A DNA stretch of 64,000 nucleotides from Methanoculleus frigidifontis. Its GTDB lineage: Archaea; Halobacteriota; Methanomicrobia; Methanomicrobiales; Methanoculleaceae. Within the stretch, counting starts at the first letter, position 1. Each line of letters begins with the position of its first letter. The notes below the pieces were generated by a model that was not told where the DNA came from, did not search any database, and saw nothing but the letters and a program-made list of their open reading frames with translations. Both the position numbers and the translations under genes were made by a program. Below, in pieces: positions 25,281 to 34,265 of the stretch. Location: assembly GCF_030464345.1 (NCBI RefSeq), contig NZ_VCYH01000003.1:248001-312000 (forward strand). Reading direction: 5' to 3'.

Positions 25281-25973
25281 TCACCGCAGCAGCCCGAGGT
25301 GGGCGAGGAGGTCCGAGAACCGCTGCAGGACATAGTCGGCCCCGTGCTCGCCCGAGGTGTCGGTCCTCCAGTCGCCGTAGGCGGCAAACGCCGTCGCCAT
25401 CCCGAGCCTGCGTCCGCCGGCGATATCGCGTGCCGGACTGTCGCCAACTATCATCGCCGACCGGGGCGATGCGCCGAACTCCCGGAGGATGTAGAGGAAC
25501 GAGTCAGGTTCGGGCTTTCGCTTCCCGGAGACGTCGGGGGTCACGACCAGTTCGAAGTGGTCGATGAGCCCGGTGCGGGCCAGCCGCTTTTCCGCCTGGG
25601 AGAGCTCCGCATCCGTCGCGACGGCGAGCCGCAGCCCGGCATCGCGGAGGCGGCGGAGCGTCGCATCGACCTCCGGGTAGGGCTCAAGACCCCGGAGTTT
25701 CGCGTCTTCGTAGATGCGGCAGCATGCCCCGAAGGTCTCTGGACAGCAGATGCCGATCGTGTTTAGGTAGTCGCGGATGTTGTCGTGGTGCTCGAACCCA
25801 TGGACGCCCCGGAGGAAGTAGCGGAAGCACTCTTCCGCATCCCCGGCGCCGGCATACTCGACGATTCCCCGGCACGCCTCCCGTTTTGCCGTCACAAAAT
25901 CGAAGAGGGTGTTGTCCATATCGCAGATCACGGTGGTTATGGGGTTGCTGGCTGCGTGGCAATGTGGTATCAT
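25281..25973 (-). CDS. HAD-superfamily hydrolase (phosphatase-like)
   Basis: The 230-residue protein has the HAD catalytic motif DMDNTLFDF (nucleophile Asp18, Asp20), an alpha-helical cap (residues about 25-95), motif II AVATDAELS, the lysine of GKRKPEPDSF and the acidic motif IVGDSPARDI. This fits a HAD phosphatase of the pyrimidine nucleotidase or phosphoglycolate phosphatase-like group; the substrate is not predictable. I chose the ATG at 25973, because upstream residues of the long frame are not conserved-looking. It is flanked by long intergenic regions on both sides. Confidence 0.85.
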   Translation of the reverse strand: MIPHCHAASNPITTVICDMDNTLFDFVTAKREACRGIVEYAGAGDAEECFRYFLRGVHGFEHHDNIRDYLNTIGICCPETFGACCRIYEDAKLRGLEPYPEVDATLRRLRDAGLRLAVATDAELSQAEKRLARTGLIDHFELVVTPDVSGKRKPEPDSFLYILREFGASPRSAMIVGDSPARDIAGGRRLGMATAFAAYGDWRTDTSGEHGADYVLQRFSDLLAHLGLLR

Positions 25974-26028
25974 ATGGTTGCTACCCTGGTCTCCATAGCC
26001 CTTATCGCGCGAAACGTATGTAACTATC

Positions 26029-26148
26029 TCATCGGTGTACATGGTATACCGAGCCCGGGGAAGATCCGCACTGCGGCAGGTGTGCCTCGCAGATGTACCG
26101 GGCACATGTCCGTCGGCAGTTGAACGGCAAGCGGTCGTGGGTAGCCAT
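26029..26148 (-). pseudogene. possible remnant of a small zinc-finger gene
   Basis: A 39-codon frame encodes LPFNCRRTCARYICEAHLPQ followed by Cys. The order of Cys and His residues loosely recalls archaeal AN1-type zinc fingers (Pro-Tyr/Phe, paired Cys, Tyr-Cys, His, Pro), but the spacing is wrong and no ribosome binding site is seen. It may be a decayed gene, a divergent small protein, or chance. Confidence 0.2.
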
Positions 26149-26450
26149 TGGATAGTGGTGCCCGATGTGCGGCATGTTCGATGAGGGCGCGATCGCGTCC
26201 CTGCCGGTGATCACCTCGGGTTTGCCCGCGGCATGCGGCCGTGCCCTGAAGGCGCGACGACGCGTTATCGCCAGGGCCATCTGGACACAACCCGGCGCCC
26301 ACCGCTGCAGGCCCGGCGAGGTCTCTGCCTCTTCTCCTGAGTGTGATTGCCCTTCCGGGACTCGGCGGTATACGGGCCTTTTTGGGAGATGAACGAGTAG
26401 ACCCTCTTATTTTGTAATGGGGTTCACCTATTGCCTGGTTGAGGATAAAA

Positions 26451-26460
26451 ACTACTATAT
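26451..26460 (+). promoter_or_regulatory. TATA box of the large surface protein gene
   Basis: ACTACTATAT lies about 25-34 bases before the ATG at 26485. A second TATA-like AGATATACGC at 26471-26480 is closer. The first gives a leaderless transcript. Confidence 0.45.
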
Positions 26461-26484
26461 GGGCATCTACAGATATACGCATTT

Positions 26485-29400
26485 ATGTTGGCACGCCTCC
26501 CTTTGTTCTCTATAGGTCGCACGATGTGCTGTTTTTGCACCAATACGTCGCCTTTTCGGCTTATTCTTCTTGGAGCGCTCCTCTTTGGAATGTGTCTGGT
26601 ACTGCCGGCCGCCGCGTACAGCGGCGGCACCGGCACGGTAGGCGATCCCTACCGGATCGGCACACGGGATGATGTCATCGCTCTCGGAGCCGATTCCGCA
26701 CACTGGGACAACCATTTCATCGTAACGAATGACATTTCCCTCGCTGCCGGAAGCCCGACGGAGACGATCGGGAATGCAAGCACGAAATTCAACGGCACTT
26801 TCGACGGCCAGGGGTATACCATCAGCGATTTTGTGATGGATAAGAGCGGTTCCGATTATATCGGCTTCTTTGGCCATCTTGGTTCAGGTGCGGAGATTAC
26901 GAATCTCCGGATCACGGCTGGCGATGCCGGCGTATCCGGACAGAATTATGTAGGTGTCCTTGCTGGTCGCAACAATGGTGGTACCATCACAGACTGCTCT
27001 GCAACCGGGAGGGTCACTGCCAGTTCGGAAGCCGGTGGTCTTGTTGGGTATAATAACCATGGCACCATCACGAGCTGTTCTGCAACGGGGAGTGCCGCTG
27101 CCACCATGTGGTATGCCGGCGGTCTTGTCGGTCTGAACTATAAGGGTACCATCACGAGCTGTTACGCAACCGGGAACGCCGCTGCCGGGAGTGGTTACGC
27201 CGGTGGTCTTGTTGGCGTCAGCGATGGGGGCACCATCACGGGCTGTTATGCAACCGGGAATGCCACTGCCGGGAGTTATGCCGGTGGTCTTGTTGGAGCC
27301 AGTGCCGGCACCATCACGGGCTGCTATGCCTCCGGGAGCGGCACTGCCGGGATTGGTTATGCCGGGGGTCTTGTTGGTGTGAATACGGGCACCATCACCA
27401 ACTGTTATCGGCACTATACCGGCGGCGATTGTCTTGACGGCACCTATGTTTCCGATCGCACGAAGTTCAGGGACATCGCGTTCCTCACCGGCACGACACC
27501 CGGTGACGGTCTGAACTGGTCTCACGATATCATCAGCACCGATGCAGACCCGTCAAAGGTCTGGCGGGTGTTTCCCTACAAGGGCCGGTATCCGATCTTC
27601 CAGTGGCAGTCGTTTGGTACCGGTACGATTACGGTAAATTCGGTTCCGGCAGGTGCTGACGTCTCCTTCAATGGCGTTGCCACCGGGAGGATGACCAACA
27701 CAACGGTGTCTGATCTGCCGGAAGGCGAATACAATATCACCGCTGAACATGGAGGGCCCGCCTTCTCACCGGCCTTTTCGGTGGTACTGCTTGCGGCGGA
27801 CGAAACAAAAACCGTGGAGTTTACCCTGTACAGCGGCGGAAGCGGTACGCCGGATGACCCGTACCGGATCAGCACACGGGATGATGTCATCTCCCTCGGA
27901 GCCGATTCCGCAAACTGGGACAAACACTTCATTGTAACCAATGACATCTCCCTCGCTGCCGGAAGCCCGACGGAGACGATCGGGAACAAAAGCAGTGCGG
28001 AGTATTACTTCACCGGCACGTTCGACGGCCAGGGGTATACCATCAGCGATTTTGTGATGGATAAGAGGTATTCTTATTGTGTCGGCTTCTTTGGCTATCT
28101 TGGTTCAGGCGCGGAGATCAGGAATCTCCAGATCGCGACTGGTGATGCCGGCGTCATTGGAGATGAACATGTAGGTATCCTTGCTGGTTACAACGATGGG
28201 GGCACCATCACGAACTGTTCTGCAACCGGGAGCGTCACTGCCGACGTGAATGCCGGAGGTCTTGTTGGTTACAGCGATAGGGGCACCATCACGAACTGTT
28301 CCGCAACCGGGAGTGCCACTGCTGATGATTATGCCGGCGGTCTTGTCGGACGTAATCTCTATGGCACCATCACGAGCTGCTCTGCAACCGGGAGTGCCAC
28401 TGCTGATGACAATTATGCCGGCGGTCTTGTTGGGTGTTTCTATTATGGCACCATCACAAACAGTTCTGCAACCGGGAGTGCCACTGCCTGGAGTTATGCC
28501 GGTGGTCTTGTTGGATGCGGCGCCGGCACCATCACAAACTGCTCTGCAACCGGGAGTGCCACTGCCCGGAATAATTATGCCGGCGGTCTTTTGGGATACA
28601 CTGATATTACCAGCACCATCACGAGCTGCTCTGCAACCGGAAGTGCCACTGCCACCATGTGGTATGCTGGCGGTCTTGTTGGGAGAAACCGTTATGGCAC
28701 CATCACGAGCTGCTATGCAATCGGGACTGTCACTGCCTGGGAGTATGCCGGCGGTCTTGTTGGTTACGACTATGATGGCACCATCACGGGCAGCTATGCA
28801 ACCGGGAGTGTCACTGCCCGGAATAATTATGCCGGCGGTCTTGTTGGACAAGATTATGGCACTATAACGAACTGTTATGCAACGGGGAATGCCACTGGCG
28901 GTAATTATACCGGTGGTCTTGTCGGTTACAACGATGGGGGCACCATCACCAACTGTTATCGGCACTATGCCGGCGGCGATTGTCTTGACGGCACGCACGT
29001 CCCCGATCGTACGAAGTTTGGGGACATTGCTTTCCTCACCTGCGATACACCCGGTGACGGTCTGAACTGGTCTCACGATATCATCAGCACCGATGCAGAT
29101 TCAGCAAAGGTCTGGCGGGTGTTTCCCTACAAGAGCCGGTATCCGATCTTCCAGTGGCAGTCGTTTGGTACCGGTACGATTACCGTAAACTCGGTTCCGG
29201 CAGGCGCGGACGTTTCCTTTAATGGCGTTGCCACCGGGAGGACGACCAACACAACGGTGTCTGACCTGCCGGAAGGCGAATACAATATCACCGTTGAACG
29301 TGGCGACGTCATCTTCTCATCGGCCTTTTCAGTGGTACTCCTTGCGGCGGATGGAACGGAAACCGTGGAGTTTATCCGACTATACAGCGGTGGAAGCGGT

Positions 29401-31917
29401 ACGCCGGATGACCCGTACCGGATCAGCACTCGGGGCGATGTCATCTATCTCTCCATCGATTCCGTACACTGGGAGAACCATTTCATCGTAACGAGCGACA
29501 TCTCCCTCGCTGCCGGAAGCCCGACAGAGACGATCGGGAACAAAAGCAGTGCGGAGTATTATTTCAACGGCACTTTTGATGGCCAGGGGCATACAATCAG
29601 CGATTTTGTGATGGATAAGGGCAGCTCGAATTATATCGGTTTGTTTGGCTGTCTCGGTTCAGGTGCGGAGATCAGGGATCTCAGGATCGCGGCAGGCGAT
29701 GCCGGCGTCACTGGAGCTGAGTACGTAGGCATCCTTGCCGGTCACAACGATGGGGGCACCATCACAGACTGTTCTGCAACCGGGAGCGTCACTGCCGACG
29801 TGAGTGCCGGTGTCCTTGCTGGTAGCAACTATTATCATGGCACTATCACGAGCTGCTCTGCAACCGGGAGTGTCACTGCCGGGAATTATGCCGGCGGTCT
29901 TGTTGGGAGAAACATGGGCACCATCACGAGCTGTTCTGCAACCGGGAGTGCCACTGCCGGCAACTATACCGGTGGTCTTGCTGGAAGCAGCACTGGCACC
30001 ATCACGAGCTGTTCTGCAACCGGGAATGCCACTGCCGGGAGCAATTATGCCGGCGGTCTTGTCGGTTACAGCTATGATGGCACCATCACGAGCTGCTCTG
30101 CAACCGGGAGTGCCACTGCCGGGAGCAATTATGCCGGCGGTCTTGCTGGTAATAGCCTTGGCACCATAACAAACTGTTATGCAACCGGGAATGCCACTGC
30201 CGGTAACTGTGCCGGCGGTCTTGCTGGATATAGCGAGCGCACCATCACGCGCTGCTATGCAACCGGGAGTGCCGCTGCCGGGAATTATGCCGGCGGTCTT
30301 GTTGGTAGGAACTGGGCCACCATAACAAATTGTTATGCAACCGGGAGTGCCGCTGCCAGTTCGGATGCCGGCGGTCTTGTTGGAGATAACGGGCGCACCA
30401 TCACTAACTGTTATCGGCACTATACCGGCGGCGATTGTCTTGACGGCACCTATGTTTCCGATCGTACGCAGTTTGGGGACATTGCGTTCCTCACCGGCAC
30501 GACACCCGGTGACGGTCTGAACTGGTCTGCCGATAGTATCAGCACCGATGCAGACCCGTCAAAGGTCTGGCGGGCGTTTCCCTACAAGGGCCGGTATCCG
30601 ATCTTCCAGTGGCAGTCGTTTGGTACCGGTACGATTACGGTAACCTCGGTTCCGGCAGGTGCTGACGTTTCCCTCAATGGCGTTGCCACCGGGAGGACGA
30701 CCAACACAACGGTGTCCGATCTGCCGGAAGGCGAATACAACGTCACGGTAGAGAAAGCCGGGTATCAGCCGGCTCCGGTCCTGACCGTTCAGGTCAACCC
30801 GAACGAGACCGCGGAGGCCGCGTTCACCCTCACCCCGGTGGGAACCGCTCCGGTCGCGAACTTCACCGCCAATGTCACCGCAGGAATGAGGCCGCTCACC
30901 GTGCAGTTCGCCGACACCTCCACCGGCGAGCCGACCTTCTGGTCGTGGTCGTTCGGCGACGGCGAGACCTCCTCCGAGCAGAACCCGGTCCACACCTACA
31001 CCGCGGCCGGCGCCTACACGGTGAACCTGACGGTGACGAACGCCGCCGGCACCGATGCAACGTCCGTGCCGGGGTATATCACCGTCGAACGCGGGACGGT
31101 CAGCATCACGGCTCCGGGAGGCGGCAGTGCGACCATCGGTGATGCGATCACTCTCACCGGGACGAACACCGACAGCACGACAACCTACCTCTTCCTGACC
31201 GGGCCCGGGCTGCCGCTGGCGGGTGCCAACCTCATGAACCTCTCGATGCCCGTGGTGAGCGGCAGCGCCGCGACGTTCACCGTCGCCGCCGTCGCGGTCG
31301 ACGACACCTGGGAGCATTGCTGGGACACCGGGGCGGTCTGGGGCGGCGCCCTGCAGGAAGGCGTGTATACCGTCTACGCCGTCTCGGAACCGAAATCACG
31401 GACTGACCTTGCCGGCATCCCGCATGCAACCGTCGCCATACGGTTCGCCGTTCCCGGGCAGTCGAACGCATCCTTCGTCGCGGACGTGACGGGCGGCCCT
31501 GCCCCGCTCACGGTGCAGTTCACCGACACCTCGTCGATCAGCGCGACCTCCTGGTCATGGACGTTCGGCGACGGCGGCACTTCGACCGCACAGAATCCGG
31601 TGCACACCTACGCGGCAGCGGGTAACTACACTGTCACGCTCGCGCTCAGCGGCGGCGGCGAGACCTGCACGCGGTCTGCATACATCAAGGTCACGCCGGT
31701 CCTCTTCGGCGACGCGAACGGCGACGGTGCGGTCAACCAGGCCGACACCCTGCGGGTGCTCAAAGAGGTCGTCGGCCTTGAGACAAAACCGGCGAGCGGC
31801 ACCGAACAGTTCCAAAAGACCGACGTCCACAGAAACGGGATCATCGATGTCAGCGACGCCCTCTTCATCGCCCAGTACAACGTCGGACTGCGGGACGTCT
31901 GGTTCGTGATTGCTTGA
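26485..31917 (+). CDS. 1810-residue secreted adhesin-like protein: GLUG repeats, PEGA, PKD and dockerin
   Basis: The protein has a signal peptide (about residues 1-44, ending LPAAAYS). Three large modules follow, beginning near residues 45, 448 and 965. Each opens with SGG.GT.DDPYRI and a DISLAAGSPTETIGN strand. A run of 24-27-residue GLUG-type repeats follows (CSATGSATA, YAGGLVG, GTIT), then YRHYTGGDCLDGTYV, FPYKGRYPIFQWQ, and a PEGA domain (SVPAGADVSFNG). After the third PEGA come a PKD domain (about 1457-1537, FWSWSFGDG), an Ig-like segment, a second PKD (about 1660-1737, SWSWTFGDG), and a type I dockerin (about 1741-1805) with calcium loops DANGDGAVNQAD and DVHRNGIIDVSD. It is probably a cell-surface or secreted adhesive protein. 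An alternative start lies at 26524. Confidence 0.85.
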   Translation: MLARLPLFSIGRTMCCFCTNTSPFRLILLGALLFGMCLVLPAAAYSGGTGTVGDPYRIGTRDDVIALGADSAHWDNHFIVTNDISLAAGSPTETIGNASTKFNGTFDGQGYTISDFVMDKSGSDYIGFFGHLGSGAEITNLRITAGDAGVSGQNYVGVLAGRNNGGTITDCSATGRVTASSEAGGLVGYNNHGTITSCSATGSAAATMWYAGGLVGLNYKGTITSCYATGNAAAGSGYAGGLVGVSDGGTITGCYATGNATAGSYAGGLVGASAGTITGCYASGSGTAGIGYAGGLVGVNTGTITNCYRHYTGGDCLDGTYVSDRTKFRDIAFLTGTTPGDGLNWSHDIISTDADPSKVWRVFPYKGRYPIFQWQSFGTGTITVNSVPAGADVSFNGVATGRMTNTTVSDLPEGEYNITAEHGGPAFSPAFSVVLLAADETKTVEFTLYSGGSGTPDDPYRISTRDDVISLGADSANWDKHFIVTNDISLAAGSPTETIGNKSSAEYYFTGTFDGQGYTISDFVMDKRYSYCVGFFGYLGSGAEIRNLQIATGDAGVIGDEHVGILAGYNDGGTITNCSATGSVTADVNAGGLVGYSDRGTITNCSATGSATADDYAGGLVGRNLYGTITSCSATGSATADDNYAGGLVGCFYYGTITNSSATGSATAWSYAGGLVGCGAGTITNCSATGSATARNNYAGGLLGYTDITSTITSCSATGSATATMWYAGGLVGRNRYGTITSCYAIGTVTAWEYAGGLVGYDYDGTITGSYATGSVTARNNYAGGLVGQDYGTITNCYATGNATGGNYTGGLVGYNDGGTITNCYRHYAGGDCLDGTHVPDRTKFGDIAFLTCDTPGDGLNWSHDIISTDADSAKVWRVFPYKSRYPIFQWQSFGTGTITVNSVPAGADVSFNGVATGRTTNTTVSDLPEGEYNITVERGDVIFSSAFSVVLLAADGTETVEFIRLYSGGSGTPDDPYRISTRGDVIYLSIDSVHWENHFIVTSDISLAAGSPTETIGNKSSAEYYFNGTFDGQGHTISDFVMDKGSSNYIGLFGCLGSGAEIRDLRIAAGDAGVTGAEYVGILAGHNDGGTITDCSATGSVTADVSAGVLAGSNYYHGTITSCSATGSVTAGNYAGGLVGRNMGTITSCSATGSATAGNYTGGLAGSSTGTITSCSATGNATAGSNYAGGLVGYSYDGTITSCSATGSATAGSNYAGGLAGNSLGTITNCYATGNATAGNCAGGLAGYSERTITRCYATGSAAAGNYAGGLVGRNWATITNCYATGSAAASSDAGGLVGDNGRTITNCYRHYTGGDCLDGTYVSDRTQFGDIAFLTGTTPGDGLNWSADSISTDADPSKVWRAFPYKGRYPIFQWQSFGTGTITVTSVPAGADVSLNGVATGRTTNTTVSDLPEGEYNVTVEKAGYQPAPVLTVQVNPNETAEAAFTLTPVGTAPVANFTANVTAGMRPLTVQFADTSTGEPTFWSWSFGDGETSSEQNPVHTYTAAGAYTVNLTVTNAAGTDATSVPGYITVERGTVSITAPGGGSATIGDAITLTGTNTDSTTTYLFLTGPGLPLAGANLMNLSMPVVSGSAATFTVAAVAVDDTWEHCWDTGAVWGGALQEGVYTVYAVSEPKSRTDLAGIPHATVAIRFAVPGQSNASFVADVTGGPAPLTVQFTDTSSISATSWSWTFGDGGTSTAQNPVHTYAAAGNYTVTLALSGGGETCTRSAYIKVTPVLFGDANGDGAVNQADTLRVLKEVVGLETKPASGTEQFQKTDVHRNGIIDVSDALFIAQYNVGLRDVWFVIA

Positions 31918-32439
31918 AGATTTTTCCCCTCTTTTCAACTTCCCTGTCATTGTGTCGTATGATGATAGTCCTCATCCATTACCTGGCCACGATACGAGGA
32001 ACTCTATTCATCATGCTGCCTATCAGCAATGCCATTCCTTGTCATGCCGCCTGGGATGACAGGGTGCATGGCCGGCTATAAACAGTTCTAAGTAACCTTC
32101 CCTATTTCGGGGTGTATGAAATTCGGTAGCCCGGATAGTGGTGCCCTCCCTTACGGTATAGCGTAACGCCTACGTCCCTATCGTTGAGGGTTTGAGCATG
32201 TTTCAGATTACATGCGACGGTAAACCGATAACACCCCGGAACGCAGATGGTGAAACGCAGCTACAACAGCTCTTTCACCGGGAACTTGGGCGCGGATTCC
32301 GCTGCCACTCATGCATGTACGCGGCGTATGCGGGACAGAGTAAAGGACGCATACGCGCGTGTGAGGGGCGGATGCGCACGCCCTCGAACCGTTCAGTTTA
32401 CGTGGTTCATACGTTGCGTGGAAGCAACGTTATTCCCGG
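31918..32439. other. 522-base intergenic region with a perfect 9-bp hairpin
   Basis: No credible gene is seen; short open frames here have atypical composition. GCGTATGCG at 32324-32332 and CGCATACGC at 32348-32356 form a perfect nine-pair stem with a 15-base loop. ATTCGGTAGCCCG near 32125 recurs near 41505. The region separates two converging genes and may hold their terminators. Confidence 0.4.
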
Positions 32440-33447
32440 TTATCGCTCGATCCCAAGGTCGATGAGTCTTCTGCATACGGTCACCTCCCGCATGAATTCG
32501 TCCCCTGCAGCATCGTCGCCGAACCGGAGTTTGAGGTCGTCAAGCGCGTTCCCCTTTCCGCCGTACTCGCCGAGGATATCCACGCCGTTGCAGCGTATGA
32601 ACCCGAAGGCGGCGGCGAGGGTGAAGAGAAACTCCCGGAAGGCTCCGGCGGAGCAGTAGGCGGTCTCCGCGGTATACGGCCGCTCGAAGAAGAAGTACTC
32701 GATCCCCTCGGCATCGCAGAGATCGGCCATATAGATATCTGCCGTGAGCAGGACCGGGAGTGCGTAACGCTCCTCCTCGAACCGCCGCAGCGCCCGGGCG
32801 ATGTTGAGATCGTTCTCCGCGTTCCTGTGTGAGTGCTGCCCGGGGGACGCGATCTCGGTTGCCCGGTCGCGGATGCTCCGGTACTCCCGCAGCGCAAGGT
32901 ATGCGGCTTTCCGCGATTTCCTGGTGCGCTTGTTCTCGAGTTCGCCGATGAGCGGCGCGTACGCAGGGGCGTGCCCGGCGATCTCGGCGATCCTCTCGGC
33001 ACTGTACTTGTGGTTGATGGCAAAGGTGATCTCGTCCCTGACCGTGTCGACGATCAGGTACTGCGCCGGATCGATCGCAGGGCAGCGGGATGCGAACCGG
33101 TGGTAGAAGAGGTTCGTGTCGAGGCCGAAGAAGACGTCCTTCTTCAGGCGGCGGTATGCGGGCACCATCTCCTCAAAGGCGTCCTGGTTGTCGTACCTGA
33201 GAATGCCGCTTGCCAGCAGACACTCGAGGAGATCGGAGAAGGAGGGGAGTTCGCCGGCGACGGAACCGAACGACTCCTGCCGGGCGGAGAGCGTCTCCCT
33301 GTCGGCAGAGATCTCCAGGGCATATCCGGCGTCGTGCGGCCGTGCGACCAGGAGGTCGCCTTCGTAGAGCGGATAGGAGATGCGGACCTCCCCGAGGGTG
33401 TTGAGCAGAACCTGCACCTCGTCGGCACGGACGATTGCGTCGATCAT
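32440..33447 (-). CDS. PIN-domain ribonuclease-like protein coupled to a CARF gene
   Basis: The 335-residue protein has an N-terminal domain of about 105 residues, a PIN nuclease domain at about 106-255, and a C-terminal domain with many aromatic residues. The four PIN acidic positions are all present: Asp110 in FFGLDTNLF, Glu139 in DTVRDEITFA, Asp213 in NDLNIARAL, and Asp237 in VLLTADIYMADL followed by AEGIEYFF. PIN domains cut RNA (and sometimes DNA) with bound Mg2+ or Mn2+. Its ATG overlaps the stop of the upstream CARF gene by four bases, so the two are translationally coupled. That pairing suggests the nuclease is controlled by a nucleotide sensed by the CARF partner (inference). It is not a typical short VapC toxin, being more than twice as long. 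Confidence 0.8.
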   Translation of the reverse strand: MIDAIVRADEVQVLLNTLGEVRISYPLYEGDLLVARPHDAGYALEISADRETLSARQESFGSVAGELPSFSDLLECLLASGILRYDNQDAFEEMVPAYRRLKKDVFFGLDTNLFYHRFASRCPAIDPAQYLIVDTVRDEITFAINHKYSAERIAEIAGHAPAYAPLIGELENKRTRKSRKAAYLALREYRSIRDRATEIASPGQHSHRNAENDLNIARALRRFEEERYALPVLLTADIYMADLCDAEGIEYFFFERPYTAETAYCSAGAFREFLFTLAAAFGFIRCNGVDILGEYGGKGNALDDLKLRFGDDAAGDEFMREVTVCRRLIDLGIER

Positions 33448-33941
33448 GCGGAGAGCGCTGCCTCCTGCTCCCGGGTGAAGTCCCGGATCTGCTGTATCTG
33501 GAAGGGGATCATCATATACGGCTTCGCAACGTTATCGATGCTCTTCATGGCGAGGTAGTAGATGTGCCGGATTTCGAGGCCTGCTCGCGCGGTGGCGACG
33601 AGGGCGCCGGCGACCATGGCCTTCCTCCCCGAGGTGATGTCCAGCCCCACGACGAACCCCTCTTCGCCCAGGGTTCTGACGAGCGATCCGACCATCCGGC
33701 CCGCGCCGGCAAAGTCCGCCTCCGGGACCGTCCGGAGATGCACCTCCGGGCGTAGCCCGAAGGACTCTGAGATGATCCCGATGCCGCCCGCAGCTTTCTG
33801 GGTGCTCTCTGTGTACGGCTCCTCGGCGATGATGTAGACCTGCTCCGGCCAAAACCCCTTCTCGCGCAGAACGGCGTGGTAGGCGTTCACGAGCGCCCAG
33901 GTCGATCGTCCGAGGAACGTGATATATGCAGCCTTCGGCAT
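33444..33941 (-). CDS. stand-alone CARF-like (Rossmann nucleotide-sensor) domain protein
   Basis: The 165-residue protein is a single Rossmann-like domain: strand AAYITFLG, then QVYIIAEE, then VHLRTVPEADFAGA. The signature DITSGRKAMVAGAL (Asp101, Thr103, Gly105, Lys107, Met109) is followed by GLEIRHIYYL. That loop matches the (N/D)-x-T-x-G-x-K-x-M pattern of CARF domains in Csm6, Csx1 and Card1-type proteins, which bind cyclic oligoadenylates. No effector domain is fused. The PIN protein encoded next, with a four-base ATGA overlap, is the natural effector candidate. There are no Cas genes or CRISPR array in the window. A TATA-like CCTAAATAG lies upstream on the minus strand. CARF assignment is by motif reading only. 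Confidence 0.75.
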   Translation of the reverse strand: MPKAAYITFLGRSTWALVNAYHAVLREKGFWPEQVYIIAEEPYTESTQKAAGGIGIISESFGLRPEVHLRTVPEADFAGAGRMVGSLVRTLGEEGFVVGLDITSGRKAMVAGALVATARAGLEIRHIYYLAMKSIDNVAKPYMMIPFQIQQIRDFTREQEAALSA

Positions 33942-34265
33942 CGGGTATGCTCCGACTCAAAATCTCTCCCTGCATCTATTTAGGTTTTATCGGAGACTTG
34001 CTACAGCGCCCGGACGGTAATTTTACGGAACAATTCGCGTTCCCCGGCACTCTCAGATGGGTATATATTCGACTCGCATGATATCATCGCACAGACTATT
34101 GCCCGGGTATAATTTGCTTTTTTCTCATTTTATTTGCTAAAAATGGCTTAATTTATAAACGGGCGCCTCTGAAAAAGAAGGAAATTTAAGAACTCTTTTA
34201 TTGCTCCGTGCCGATAGGAATCATTGGGTAGATCCTCCGGATACCGTTGGAGGGGCTGAGAGACG
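33942..34265. other. 324-base AT-rich divergent intergenic region
   Basis: Much of 34060-34200 is strikingly AT-rich compared with the genome (GGGTATATATTCG, GGGTATAATTTGC, TTAATTTATAAACG). It contains several possible TATA boxes for the plus-strand gene at 34266. The side near 33960-33990 holds the promoter of the CARF gene. Confidence 0.5.

Larger units (their letters stand above)
25974..26484. other. 511-base intergenic region, mostly featureless
   Basis: I see no supported gene apart from a doubtful 39-codon frame at 26029-26148. The last 90 bases are AT-rich and carry the promoter of the large secreted protein gene. Confidence 0.5.

Noticed and set aside
26950-30400. Regularly repeated DNA that could be mistaken for a CRISPR array
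   Set aside because: The repeats are in frame, encode the GLUG motif (ATGSATA, YAGGLVG, GTIT), vary in length, and lack identical repeats with unrelated spacers.
32120-32140. ATTCGGTAGCCCG word shared with about 41505, considered as an element end or attachment site
   Set aside because: Only about 13-14 bases match and the flanks differ; no integrase or element body lies between that would support it.
32440-33447. Reading the PIN protein as an ordinary VapC toxin
   Set aside because: It is 335 residues long with extra domains on both sides, has no VapB-like antitoxin gene next to it, and is coupled instead to a Rossmann-type sensor gene.
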